The notes beneath the pieces are model-generated. The model was given only the letters and a program-made list of their open reading frames with translations. It was not told where the DNA came from and did not search any database. A DNA stretch of 64,000 nucleotides from Nemopilema nomurai. Its lineage: Eukaryota > Cnidaria > Scyphozoa > Rhizostomeae > Rhizostomatidae. Location of the stretch: contig ML133458.1 in assembly GCA_003864495.1 (NCBI GenBank), forward strand, positions 558,001-622,000, written 5' to 3'. This document shows positions 12,732 through 24,264 of this stretch, piece after piece (the stretch's first letter is position 1; every line of letters begins with the position of its first letter). A program made the position numbers and the translations under genes.

Positions 12732-15700
12732 CTGTGAAAATGGGAGAGCAAACATTTCACGTAAACGCAAAGCCTGCATTCGTTGTTCAAATAGTTCTAG
12801 CCTAGTAGGTGTCAAGGTCTGATTGATGGAGAAAGTATGGCGAGCTAACGGGCAAACAACCGTACATTGTACCTTGATACCGTAAAAGCTCAATTAGAAA
12901 TGGAAAATTATCTATATGCATTAGCTTTATGCATATAGCTTTAGACATTGTTAAAATTAAACAAGGTCTAAAGCTATATGCATAAAGCTATATGCAAATT
13001 TGTGAGTTTAAAGAAAGGTTCTGAAGAATTTTGACAATACCTGGTAATGGCACAACTGAAATAGGGTGAGGGGGTGCTATTTTAGTCAAATGTGGCTAAA
13101 ATGCTGGAGAAGGGAGTTTAGCTGTAGAGAAGACAAAGAGGGTACCTGCTAGTTAACTGATAACTAGTAACCGATCCAGCACAAGTAAAGGATGATACAG
13201 AGACATTATTTAAAAAGAAAAGAGGAACAGTTGGGCAGTAAGGTTAAAACTGGTTGGACCTGTAACAGGGTCGGAAAGCTACAAAGCAGGCAGTTATAAT
13301 AACTAGCCAATTGACCTTGTGTAATCAACAAGGTAATCAATGGAGAGGGGAAAACAGATGAAGTATTAGACTCGGTAGCAAATTTTGCCAGTCGAAGACC
13401 TAGTTAAAGTTTCAACATTTTAAAGGTTTCTTCATTGACACGAGAAAGAAATCTGAAGTAAGGGAGAATATGGAACTTAAAACAAGGTGTCATCAAGAAC
13501 ACTCCATTTCGCTAAGACCATATTGACACAATGGACAATCTGATTCCCCATAAAACAAGACAAGGCCTGATTTGGATTATCCCTCCCGCCTAAAGAATGA
13601 ATGACAAATTCAATTTAACAAGGCTGACTGGTAGCATTAAAACAAGTCGAAAGTCGTGAAAGGTGATTTGATAGCCCAGGTTTTCCTGGACAAATCGCTT
13701 GTCTAAGTTTGGTAATTGTCTAAGAAAGCTTTTTGATAAAACATGATTGACCTTCAAAGGCAGAGAACATTGAATTTGCCCGTTTACGAGTCTCCCCTTG
13801 GGCCTCTATGCCAGCTATTATTTGACAAAAACGATATTGATTGGCTCTTTTAAAAATATATGTACAATTTACGAATAACGAATTCCATAGCTTGCTCATA
13901 AAGTAGGTCAAATGAAAAGCTTTAGTACTTTCTACATCCAGTACTGATGTGCAAAAATTTCGGCCCTGAATTCCCTTTACGAAATCGTAACAGCACCAAA
14001 TGAACATCCTAAATGATTCAGAAAGGCAGATATAGAACAGAAATTCCTCCAAGTTGAAGTAAACAGCAGGACAGTTATGGTTTCATGGAAAAGCAAGGCT
14101 GAAAAGACTGGTCTATGTCATTTGAGAAAATGTTAAACCTGTTTAAAATCAGCGTGGGCCAGTAGAAGTCTGACGATTATACGGGATTAAGATTTCGTCC
14201 ATTTCAAAACTGTTGTTATTGATTGTAAAGAAGAAGAATCGAGAAGCTGGTACTGCATACTCACTGATCAAGGGTGTGTTGCAAACAAATTTTTCGATAG
14301 TGTGAATATTTAGACGGCGACTGGAAAAAAGCAATCGTCATTATTAGAATCAACTCACCATCAGGATTTTACAAAAGCACGATAAACTGTGAAATCTTCG
14401 AGTTCATGCTGATCATTATAGAGACTATTAATCCTTTTCCAGATTTCTGCACTGCTATGACTAATCTTTGAATGCGAACAAATCATTGCCTTCTTAGCAC
14501 AGGACTAACTGGAACTTGAAAACAGTAACAGAGATTAACAATTCTGATCGTCCTGTGCTTACGACTATGCATGATATTCAAAGACCATACGGGGTGAGGG
14601 GCAACTCACTCTTGCAAATAGCGCACAAGATTTCCACGAAAACAATAGGATTTCCAGGGATTTTTTAATAAAACAATAGGATTTCCACAAAAGGTGTACA
14701 AGATTTGTTGAAGTGATTTACCCCTCGATAAGGGGTGGGTGTGCATAGAAAAATACTGATAGATCAAATCGAGACTAGGTCGCTTTCTGCCCCTCATTTG
14801 AAACAAAACGTATTAAGAAATACTCTAGATATTCATTATAAATGAAGTCTTCATTGGGTTGGAAAGTTGAAGTCTGGCGGCTATTTTGCATGTAGCACGG
14901 ATTCTACCTTGAACATGTCGCTGCCTAAAGGTGAAGGCGAGGTTTCTTGCTTCTACTCGTCTTATACTTGCTAAAATGACGTTTTTGCTCTCCGTATACA
15001 GTACACTATCCATCTCCAACTCACTAATAATGCGAATCAAAGGGTTTTGCATGAAATAATCTCGAGAGAGCACTTATTTAAAACAGAGTCTGTCTCTTTC
15101 CCATTTGCCTTTGAAAGAGTGTAAGGTCTTACTGGTATAAATGCCACTAATAAATTATTTACAGCCAGAAAACACAACATTTTAATTATAAAAACTAGAA
15201 AAAAGTGCAGCTTAGTAAGGTCGTGTTGACCTGAAACCAAAATGAATGGGCCTTCTTCATCATAATCTAAGTTATGTTGGCGGAAGAAACGAGATTCTTG
15301 TCAGGGCAAGGCTTAGAACGGTGTTGAATTTCACAGACACTAATTGCAGGTACGGTAATTGGGAATCAAAACAAGTCTTCAAAGAAATGAGGAGCGTGAA
15401 TTTAAGGCAGGACATAAATATTTGAATACGTGCTTGAAGCAGTTATTTCAATAGAAAGTTTCTCTAGATGTAATGCATAACCTCTGCGGAGCACTATTCG
15501 CAGAGGTTTCGCGCAACCCTGCAAAGCGGCTTCTGTCTTATCGTAACCAACTTAATGTTTTTCACGAGGTAAAAACCTCTTACTTTGGTGGGCCTTTTAC
15601 GACATATTTCAGGTTATTTCATTTTATGTTTTACTTCATGAAGGATCCCGCTTAAGGGCAAGTGACAAGACCTCTACTAGCAAAAAAGGTCATGATCTAA

Positions 15701-18700
15701 TCCCCACTTAGAGGCCATAAAATCCTTGTGAACGTTCCCTTATCAAAAACGAATTTGACTTTCTGTTCTTGGGGGCTCGGGGCAAAAAGAATTACCAGGC
15801 TTTCAAAAAGCGGTCAATTCAAAATGGAAAGCTTCTCGGGGCCCATCACAGAGGGGCAAGGAAAGAAAAAAGTGCAATAGAATGGAATTGTTGGCTCGAC
15901 TTGGTCGACCAACATGAAACAGCTGTGACTCTCAAAATAATGGACAGCATACCCCCGTGAACTCAAAAGCGAATAAGCAAAAAATTTATATCCTTTTCAA
16001 TAAGAGAGCATTCAACTTAACAGCAAGTTGCTACTTTTTTATGGTAGGAAACCATAAAACATTGCTTTTAAGGTAGTGGCTGAAAAAACAGACTCTGTGA
16101 CTAAATCAAAAGTTCGCAGCTTAGGTTTGTGTGACTGTTAACAGAATAAGGTTTCCAATAAAAACCGCACCAACGCTAATACTTTATTTAGGAGGGGATT
16201 GATCCATACCTTTAGGAGGGCTTTCACGTTCGATACGTCATGCACAAGATGAATGTTGACTAATTCGAGAATTCTAGAAAAAACGTAAAGCATTAGATTC
16301 ACAACTTCTAACAATGTATGTAGCCCCTAACGTTAACTCCTTCAAGTCCCTAACTTCAACTCCTTTAAGCCCGGATCATTTAAACGACTGGGTCCTTTCA
16401 ACATCTGGACCCCTTTAAGGTCGGTCCTTGAAACGACCGGGTCACTTAAACGGCAGGGACCAAAGCCTTTGGCCGCCTTCCTAAAATCAAATCGCTTGGA
16501 GAAGGTACGCATCAGATGGATCAATAAATATTGTTATCAACCGAATCTGTTGTTGCAGACCATGATACTGAAAATCGCTGGATTGAGCTCCAACAGATTA
16601 ATAACCCCAAAATCTCGACAACGAGCATTATTCGGCAAGCTCTGCCACTCGTACCTTCCTTTTATTTTCCACCTTGTCGTCATAAATCCCTTTCGTGACC
16701 ATTTCCTCTGAAAGACAAAAACGCTTGCTTTGGCATACAAAGAAAAATATTTGATGTCACAGATTCATAAAACAGACACGCAAGAAAAAACCACTCCTAA
16801 ATTCTTAGAACATGTAAGCCATTTAAACTGTCTCCAAATCCGAAGAAAGCTATAATAAATTTCGATATTTGACGAAGTTATTGCCCAGTTATTTTCTGAA
16901 TACAATGTGTAAACTTTCTCTGCTGCCAAGATTAAACTGTTTACATTTCCTAGCTTGTTTAGTACTTAATCAACCTCCAGTACTATGGGAATCACGAAAT
17001 CGTGTTCGAACAGAAACCCCTTCGACCAACAGTTTTACGTATTGATAAGAAGTCTCCCACTTGACTAAAAGCCGGATTTTCGAAACTAAATCGCGAGCTT
17101 TGTGGAAGGAGCCTTCGAACTCAAGTGCACGCAGTATATATGGTATGACAAAAAGGCAAAAATTTTCATGCATACTTAATCTCCTTCTGACTAGCAATTT
17201 ACGATTACGAGACTTGGTTTACCACCATAAATGGTTAAACTGTGCCCAAATACGGACTGAGATTAATCAGTGAAAACACAAGCAATTCCCACGTGCCTGA
17301 AAAGCTTAAAAGGAAGCTGAGTCTATTCTCCTACAGAAGATCAAATTATTCGATATGAAAAGTTACAAACGAAATTACCTAAAACAAAAAAGAACGGAAA
17401 CAACTTTACTACATCAAAATAACAGCCAGGTGCAGCAATATGTCATGACTACCTCCTAGAACTAGACATAAAGTATGTCACATATTAGAAACGATTTTAT
17501 AGTTAAATAAACTACAAATTTGCCCACTATCAAAGGTGTATTGAGAAAACTCAAATGAATTTCTTACTTTTGGAAAACAGTTCAACGGATACTTCTGCTT
17601 CTGAACAGTTTCAACATTTTTATTCACAGGAATAATCTAAAACAAAGAAATGAGCATAATTGCTAAATATAAACAAATATTAAACGAAGATCTAATAAAA
17701 TTGAACTGAGTAGGCCCAATCTAAGACAATGATGCAACTCTAGTGCCTCACCGACTCGTCGCTTTCTTGCCTTATCCTATTCGCGTTGATTATTTCAATT
17801 ACGATGCAAATAATTTTTTGTACTAACAAAGAAGAAAATTCCACATTAAACTTCAGATATTGAAAGCAAACTTTCATTGAAGCATTACATTACATGTGAA
17901 GTTTAAATCACGTTTTGTAATATTCATATAAATTATTTCTGTTTGTCATAAAGTGTTGGGTGCCATATAACCAGAGCTGTACAGTGTAGTACATAAAAGA
18001 AGACGTCTCTTGCCACTCCCAGCTTAATGCGATTATCAGGCAACCGCCAATACTGCGACTATAAAATTGTCTTCAACAGGTTGAGACGCCTAGATGAGTA
18101 GAATTTGAATTGTTTTGAGCAGCTGGTTGTAGAGGCATCGAGACAGAACTTCCACAGTCGAGACAGAAGTTTAAAACTAAGTCTCAGGCTGTCTCTTTGG
18201 TCATGACATTGCGTTTGTCTCAAGCATCGAATTAAAAACATTAAACACTATAATTTAGCATTCATTGCAGCTTTGTATTTATATTAGACGACTAAAGGGA
18301 TCAGAAATCACGAAATGAACAATTATAAAGTCGGACACAGTTAAATAATGGTCAAGAATGTATCGGGTTTGCCAGAAATAAGATGGATGTCTTAGAATTA
18401 CCTCTTTCTCTCGAAGGAGCGGCTTAAACTGACAAGCTACGGACAAAATGCATGAAATTTACTTGAAGCAACTAAACGTAACAGAACATCTGCAAATTCT
18501 TTCTTATGATTTTCTACATGGACACTCTTTTGAGCTAAAATAACGTTGTTCTCAACATCAAGAAACACAGTGCTAGAGTGGTAAGATGGGAAGTTTCGAA
18601 AAATGCAACAACTAATTAGTAAATTCCGTCAAAATATTAGAAACAAATAAATTGATTTAACGAGAATAGAGATTACAACCAACGTATCACACAAAAGACA

Positions 18701-21700
18701 AAGAAAATAGGCTTCGGATCAAGCCCAATCAATTTAAAAAGGAGCCATCTACATTAATTGAAAAGCAAGCTGTGATAACCCGAAGAGGTTGTGGCAAAGT
18801 TCGTTAAAAAAGTGCTGCGTTTCATTCCCTCATCCTACATCAATTGAGCCGATTTAAGCAACATAGGTGGCTTTTTAATAATTTATGAAAACCATTAAGT
18901 GTAGCTGAAAGCTACTGAATGCATCCTTGCTCCAAGAATTTCTTTAATTTATCTATGGAAATGATCAGTTACCAATACAGGGGATATAACCTGGAAAGCA
19001 GAAATAGGAAGACGATACCCTCGTGAAAAGGATTAGGCCTAAAAATTGAATCTCAGGAAATCCAACGTATTCTGAATGACCGGTTGTTTTTTATTCATCT
19101 GAATAATTTCTTCAGGTTGGCTTTCTAAGATTTACAATTTGTTTGAAATCCCGTTTCTGATAAAAAACAAGAGCTGTCAGTTTCGAAAACAGACTACATT
19201 AATATTGAGTACGCCCAATCCTTTCGTAAATACTGCCAAAATATGGACTCGTGTTAAGTAGAATGATCAATATGTTTGAGAGAACGCTGGCTATCTTAAA
19301 AGGCTTTGTCGATGGAAAGAGGTCCAATATTAGATTTAAAGCGAAATACAACATAATCAAATTAAGCTTAAACTTAACATGGGCTTATCTGAAAAGCATG
19401 GATGTGTCCATGGAAAATCGGGAAAAATGACAAGGAATCAGCAAATCGACTTAAATCGGCTGGCTTTAATTGGATGCAAAAGGCAACAACATGGGGCAAA
19501 GGACTTATCTCCAGACATCGATAACTACCCATAAAACGTAAACATGCTTAATTTCCCATAAATATTTTAGCTTTTCAATAACCTGTCTATACCATCAAAC
19601 AGCTTCCTCCCTTAGAGCTGAGGACTAATCAATGTATTTTATTTGTATTAAAACGGTCCGTCTGGGCACACCCTTATTTGAATAAGCCATGTTCTCAGTT
19701 ACTCTAACTGTGATTGAGAAATTCACTCTCTCCACAGCTGTATCACTGAGACAAAGCAAGACTGATAACTAAAATCTCCACTGATTATGGTCATAGAGCC
19801 AACTTGATGATTATGACCATGATGCATGCATATACTACAAGCTTGAACTACATTTAAGCTGGGCTTAAGAGCAATTAAGAAATCAAAAAGTTTCCCTATA
19901 ATGGTCAAACTTTGTGCAACAGTCTGTGTAACTTTCCAAACTTAATTATTTTGCATTGTTATGAAAATAATAAGACTTTCTCTATAAAATTAAAAAGTAG
20001 ACCAAAAACCTTGATAGTGCCATTGGTATGCATCCACATCCTTTCGTACAAAATAGAAACTCCCAAGTGCCTAAAACAACAAGAAAATTGTTATTTTGAA
20101 AGTTAAGCTTAAAGCTTAAAATCTGACAAGCACAACTCAAAAATGATATCTGAATTGGCAATATTGGGAAACTAAATTCATCTTGTATGATTTTTGAAGA
20201 GTTATTGCATTTGCATTATAAAGATTTTTCTTGTGAACAGAATAGAATTATTTTCAGTGAAACTTTGCAAAGAATTATATAAATTTTTTGTGGATCAAAG
20301 AATTTTTTTATCATTGATAAAGAGATTCCCAGCATTATGAGTGGAGAGCAACACCAATCCCTTGTATATGCTTTTATTTCTGTATGTGCTATGGACCAAT
20401 TTGAAGTTAATGGCAAGTCCAATCAGGTAGCCTTTCACTTGTGACAAAAATGTCTGAAGAAAATTAAAAAAGCTACCGTATATTGGTCTTCTGCTTTGTA
20501 GTCTTCATCCAAGTAAGCAATGCTGGCAGTGAAGTCTGCCAACTCATCCTTATTGAACAATGACCTAGTTTGAAACCAAGTTGAATTTTCATTATGTTAG
20601 ATATTGATTCTTTGTTGTCCAAAAGTAAATGTTTTTTGAGTATGTGTAATACAACCATAACTTCAATTTAATAATTGTTTATATTGACAAAACTTAAAAT
20701 TAGCAGAAACAAAAAAGTTTGAATATTCTGTCATTAATGTTTCAATGGACAGAGCAAACTCTCAAATATCATGAAAATATTGTGTATTTAGGTGAAGAAG
20801 ATGACACAATACAAATCAGCCCCAAACAAAGATGGGAGTTAACCTTTGAATTCTCAGTGTGGTCAGTAAACTAGCATTTGATCAAATACTGGAAAGCTCT
20901 AAACAATAAAAAAGCAAACACTGGACTCTCAACAAAAAAACCATTAAGGCCCTGGCATGAAAATATACGGAAAAAAAACCTTACCTACCTAACAAACTGA
21001 TGAACCAGCTCCCGGTTATTTTCTGATTTTTTACCTCCAACTTCTTGGCAGTGGATAGCAAGAAATTCTGGTTGGCAACTTTTCACAAGCTAAAAAAACA
21101 ATTGGAAAATGCTCATACCTTAACGGTAAAATGGTATTCATACCTAAATGGTAGAATCCAAAAGTTATTCAAAATCTTAGCAGCATAAAACAAAAAGAGA
21201 ATTAGCATCATTGAAACGAATTGCATGCACACATAATCTAGATTTTCTGTAATGACTGATGATCAGCAATATTTCTAGATACAAAGTCTCTAAATTATTT
21301 CCCAAAAGTAGAGTAGCCATTTCGAAGATAAAATTTCTTGCTAATATCAAACTTGATCAAGACTAGTACATTTTAAATCTGGAGAAATAGCTTTAAAGGG
21401 AATTTCTCAATGATGTTTACTTTTCTTTGTCATTTTTTTGCCAGCTTTTTCAACTAAAAAAGACCAAATTGAAAGATCTTTGTGCAAAAATTGAAAGTCC
21501 TAAAATGGTCACTCTTATGAATTGGTTGTTTCAAAGAAACCAAAATTTGCCTCAATTGATATCCCCCTTACAATTTAATGGTAGGAGATACCCACCTATT
21601 CTGGTAGTTAAAAATCTAAGGATGTCCTTTTTACCATTGAACCTTAATTTACTCAGTTGCATAGTCATCAATACTTTCCTTGGCACAAAAATACTGCTTT

Positions 21701-23386
21701 ATTTGTAAGTAACAGTCACAACTAGTGCCTTTATTTGACAACTTTTTATGTAACCATAACAGAACTCAAAGCCTTGTTACAAAAAGGCAGCAGACATTTG
21801 CACATTAATATTAACCAGCAAATATCTTTCCACCTGCTATAAATTCAATTTCCACAATACTAAGAGGTGTATTGCAGGACTAAACTTGATGTTAATCAAA
21901 GTTTTTTTAAGATTCTCAGCTATTAGAAGACAAATTTTTTGCAACACTGAAAATCTAAGTGATTTTCGTCATACTGTACTCCAGTGATTTCAAAAAATGG
22001 TTACCATAAGCATTAGTCATTGGTTATCCACTTTGTTAGCAAACAAAATGTATACCAAAAACTATTAAATGATTCAGAAAGTCTTCTTTAAAGTAGGATA
22101 TGATTAAAAATATTTGTGAAAACTGAAGAGATGAATGATAAATAGTCCTGATAAAATGCTAAGTTAATGATAACAAAATAAAAACAAACTTTGACTAGAA
22201 CCTGGAAATGCTTGTAATTCCTGCACAAATATCTATATTCAGATCATCCAAATCCACTTTAGTATATAATTGTTGAAATTTATAAATATATGATAGTTCA
22301 AGCTTTGACTTTCTTGTGACATGATCTTATGGGAACACTTAAGAGCCTCTTACTTTTTTCAAAATGCACTTTGTTATTACAAATCAGCATTTGGCAAAAC
22401 ATTGTAAGGCAAATGATTTGCAATGATTTTTCAAAATACGAATCATTCTTTAATACTAAGACCAAATTCAATTCACTGAAACATATGTCATGCCTAAAAA
22501 TGTTACTTCCTTTTTTGTTACATATCTCTAATATAAATATTTAAAGGATTCAAAAATTAATAGCAGATCAACTTTTTCACAGTTTCTTTAACAAAAATCT
22601 AATTATGTTATAACATTGAGCTTTCCAGAAAGTCAAATAACAAAGAAAAGTACCTAAATGGATGGAAACAAAGATATTAAAAGTTGCTTAGAACTTTTCT
22701 CACTTTTAACATTTCTGCAAACCATGTTGTCTGTATTTTCTCCAATGAGGGCTACAATCAAAAAAAAACTTTAGACTAGTAAATTATGGCTTTGCATCAT
22801 ATTTCAATAAAATAGTTATAAAGATACTGCTGCTTATGCACAGGTTAAGAAATTAAGCAATTAAGGAAGACGAGATGAATTAATATAAAATCCAGGAGAG
22901 TAAGGCATGACCATAATAGACTGCTATTCAAGTTGACGGAATAAGTGCAATAATTACATCAAATAGACTTGCATAGAAATATTCCAAAAATGCTTCTTTC
23001 TGTCAAGATTACAGGAAAAGTATGAAAATTTTCGATGACGAAGATGATAAACAAAAGGAAAAACCTTGGAAAATATCTCATAACAGCAGATTGTAACTAG
23101 AAAAATTCCTTTGATGTTTCGAACCATGACTTGGACTGTCGCCAGCTGTACTATACTGGCAGTTTAGCATATTCAATACAAAATACTTCCAATGGTGTTT
23201 TAACGTTAAGGTTAAATTGTTTGAAATAAAGGAGGGAACCAAAAATTCAAGGACCACTTGGCTGAATCTATGCGCAAGATTAACTGTAATTTCAAGTTGA
23301 AAACAAATGATTTAGGTTCAACCAACCTCCTCAAATAGTGAACCAATGTTTGCTGTAATCAACAAGATCTTCGTTGGTGCATCCAT
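791..23386 (-). CDS. INPP5A: Type I inositol polyphosphate 5-phosphatase, 17 coding exons
   Basis: This enzyme removes the 5-phosphate from Ins(1,4,5)P3 and Ins(1,3,4,5)P4, ending IP3-driven calcium release. Seventeen exons join in frame to 400 codons plus stop; human INPP5A has about 412 residues. Family landmarks appear in order: ITANIGSLF at the N-terminus, IHCQEVGG with the metal-binding Glu, ALGSFYF, KWSRKGF, LVNIHLVHD, FGDFNTRL, the LDKELE...LDITFLP stretch, CPAWCDRIL and IGDHK. All catalytic motifs of the 5-phosphatase fold are intact. The start at 23386 gives a 20-residue first exon that matches the human beginning. The last exon ends GTGEGN-stop, so the C-terminal CAAX box that farnesylates the vertebrate enzyme is absent. 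Exon identity rests on remembered human sequence plus phase at each junction. The family call is very secure; single splice sites are predictions. Confidence 0.95.
1256..1740. repeat. Degenerate ACTAAT-type minisatellite in INPP5A intron 16
   Basis: The stretch is built from imperfect 6 bp units of the ACTAAT/ACCAAT kind. Inside it, a block of roughly 105 bp occurs twice, near 1492-1597 and 1600-1707, each with the order GACCAGCAC, then CGAGCTAACAC, then an ACTAAT run. The long open frames here, rich in Asn and Thr on one strand and Ile and Ser on the other, follow from the repeat period being a multiple of three. Confidence 0.8.
4100..4560. repeat. Possible 3' end of an interspersed retroelement
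   Basis: This GC-richer stretch inside INPP5A intron 13 differs from its AT-rich surroundings. On the minus strand it ends in a run of CAA-type triplets (4138-4155) following a CGGCGCAGGACTC segment, and it contains a GAT triplet run at 4253-4272. Short triplet tails of this kind are typical of non-LTR retroelement 3' ends. I saw no reverse transcriptase frame, so this is only a suggestion. Confidence 0.2.
5152..7542 (-). other. Patch of protein-like open frames, unidentified
   Basis: Within INPP5A intron 13 several minus-strand frames sit in a GC-richer patch: 5152-5382 (with APPMADIQPRLRINWNK), 5442-5651 (with FGHLPWRRFQINSSRLERIA), 5723-5908, 6710-6907 and 7297-7542. They lie in different frames, are broken by stops, and lack consistent splice sites between them. 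Their composition resembles coding sequence more than the neighbouring intron. A decayed retrocopy or transposon remnant is possible. I do not recognise the family. Confidence 0.25.
8124..8165. promoter_or_regulatory. Cluster of three CACGTG E-boxes
   Basis: CACGTG occurs at 8124-8129, 8139-8144 and 8160-8165, with a fourth copy at 8285-8290 overlapping the donor of INPP5A exon 13. The palindromic hexamer is the canonical bHLH-binding E-box. Whether this intronic cluster works as an enhancer cannot be told from sequence. Confidence 0.35.
11335..11625. repeat. Degenerate ATC/ATT hexamer-like array
   Basis: Imperfect units such as ATCACC, ATCATT and ATCAAT fill this stretch of INPP5A intron 11. 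They produce long Ile/Asn/Tyr-rich open frames on both strands that have no other support as genes. Confidence 0.7.
12360..12446. repeat. 35 bp GC-rich tandem repeat, two full copies plus partial
   Basis: Copies begin at 12360 and 12395 and a truncated third at 12430; each starts AAGGTGCGGG and carries GAAGCGCGGGACAAGG. The array lies in INPP5A intron 11, about 200 bp from exon 11, and its GC content is far above the surrounding sequence. It generates Cys/Pro/Arg-rich shadow open frames on the minus strand in all three phases, as expected of a repeat. Confidence 0.8.
12912..12998. repeat. Foldback inverted repeat with about 40 bp arms
   Basis: The left arm (12912-12952) reads TATGCATATAGCTTTAGACA near its inner end, and the right arm (12960-12998) is its near-exact reverse complement, separated by a loop of under 10 bp. 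Each arm itself repeats GCTTTATGCATATAGC-like units. Such a hairpin fits a small foldback or MITE-like element within INPP5A intron 10, or a replication-slippage palindrome. Confidence 0.7.
14265..23386 (-). CDS. INPP5A: INPP5A exons 1-10 (N-terminal half)
   Basis: Coding exons in transcription order: 1 23386-23327, 2 22751-22704, 3 21089-20989, 4 20564-20477, 5 20070-20010, 6 18436-18402, 7 17636-17568, 8 16707-16655, 9 16273-16210, 10 14320-14265. All have AG acceptors and GT donors, and the split codons agree (for example AG|G between 3 and 4, G|CT between 5 and 6, AG|A between 8 and 9). Exon 6 is only 35 nt and was placed because its two leading bases complete the codon left by exon 5. 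Introns run from about 0.4 to 1.9 kb and contain no recognisable gene. Confidence 0.9.
16325..16465. repeat. Degenerate minisatellite beside INPP5A exon 9
   Basis: Diverged units pairing a CCTTTAAG/CACTTAAAC-like segment with a CCGGGTC or TGGACCC segment recur about every 20-25 bp. The array lies in intron 8, about 50 bp upstream of exon 9 in transcript orientation. Confidence 0.4.
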
Positions 23387-24264
23387 GTTTGTTCTAAAAC
23401 GCTATCTTTACAAGTAGAGATATGGCCTGTTCAACACTATCCAAATTTGGCTGTTTACTAAACACAGATTGGCTGCTTCTTAAAAGTCGATGGCAATCTA
23501 AATTATCACTCCATCTCCTAGTTGGTTTCAAGTACCTCTCGTTAGATTTTATCACACGCTGATGAAACTTCTCCCTTGGACCATTATCTTCTCATCTTCG
23601 GCATCAACAAGACAGCTTCATTCTTTTGGTCGCTTCTGATCTCATCTCTCACTTCGGGTTTGAAGAGGATGTGACGTCATTCTTGTTAATCATTTATGGG
23701 TTAACCCAGGGGGGCATTGGCAAAGGGAGGCAGGCTTTAGCCCCCCTAGTTTCGGCAAACTGATAAAATCAATGGCAAGATTTGATAAACCTATGATTTC
23801 AAATATCCTATTAGGAATATATAACACGGTATACCACGAAATACTGACAAGGTATACTTGATGTTGCAAATACTGGATGAAAATAATGGATCGAAAGGCA
23901 TTTGAATAAGAAAACGGCATGGCATAAGGGACTTGTAAAGAAGGTGTTAATGAAATGGTCATTAAATTTCGTAGTGCAAACGTATTGCTTAAGTAACATT
24001 GGTAGTTCCAAGGGTTCTTGGCACCAACGTCACTTCGTCCAATACACCTAAGGTGCAACCAGTTCTATATTTGAGCAATTAGAAATTGATTCAAGACGAC
24101 AAGTGTTTATGAAGTGCATGGTAATTAAAGACATGAGATTTATCTCAACCACCTCTTGGGATTCATTTTAAAGTAGACACCGTGTGTTCTGCGACTGTGT
24201 TTTTCCCAGTCTCTGATATAGCCAGGGGGTGGGGGTGGCTCAGAGAGTCGACTTTATGACGTCA
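23387..24264 (-). promoter_or_regulatory. INPP5A upstream region with two CRE palindromes
   Basis: The full CRE palindrome TGACGTCA occurs at 23672-23679, about 290 bp upstream of the INPP5A start codon, and again at 24257-24264. The octamer is the consensus for CREB/ATF factors. No TATA box was evident near the start. The second copy may instead serve another unit. Confidence 0.4.

Noticed and set aside
18440..18570. Minus-strand open stretch (DVENNVILAQKSVHVENHKK) next to INPP5A exon 6
   Set aside because: It is intronic; INPP5A exons 5 and 6 join in phase without it and it does not resemble the family.
23690..24058. 122-codon minus-strand frame upstream of INPP5A
   Set aside because: Hydrophobic, low-information translation, no homology recognised and no splice continuity; it overlaps a second frame in another phase.
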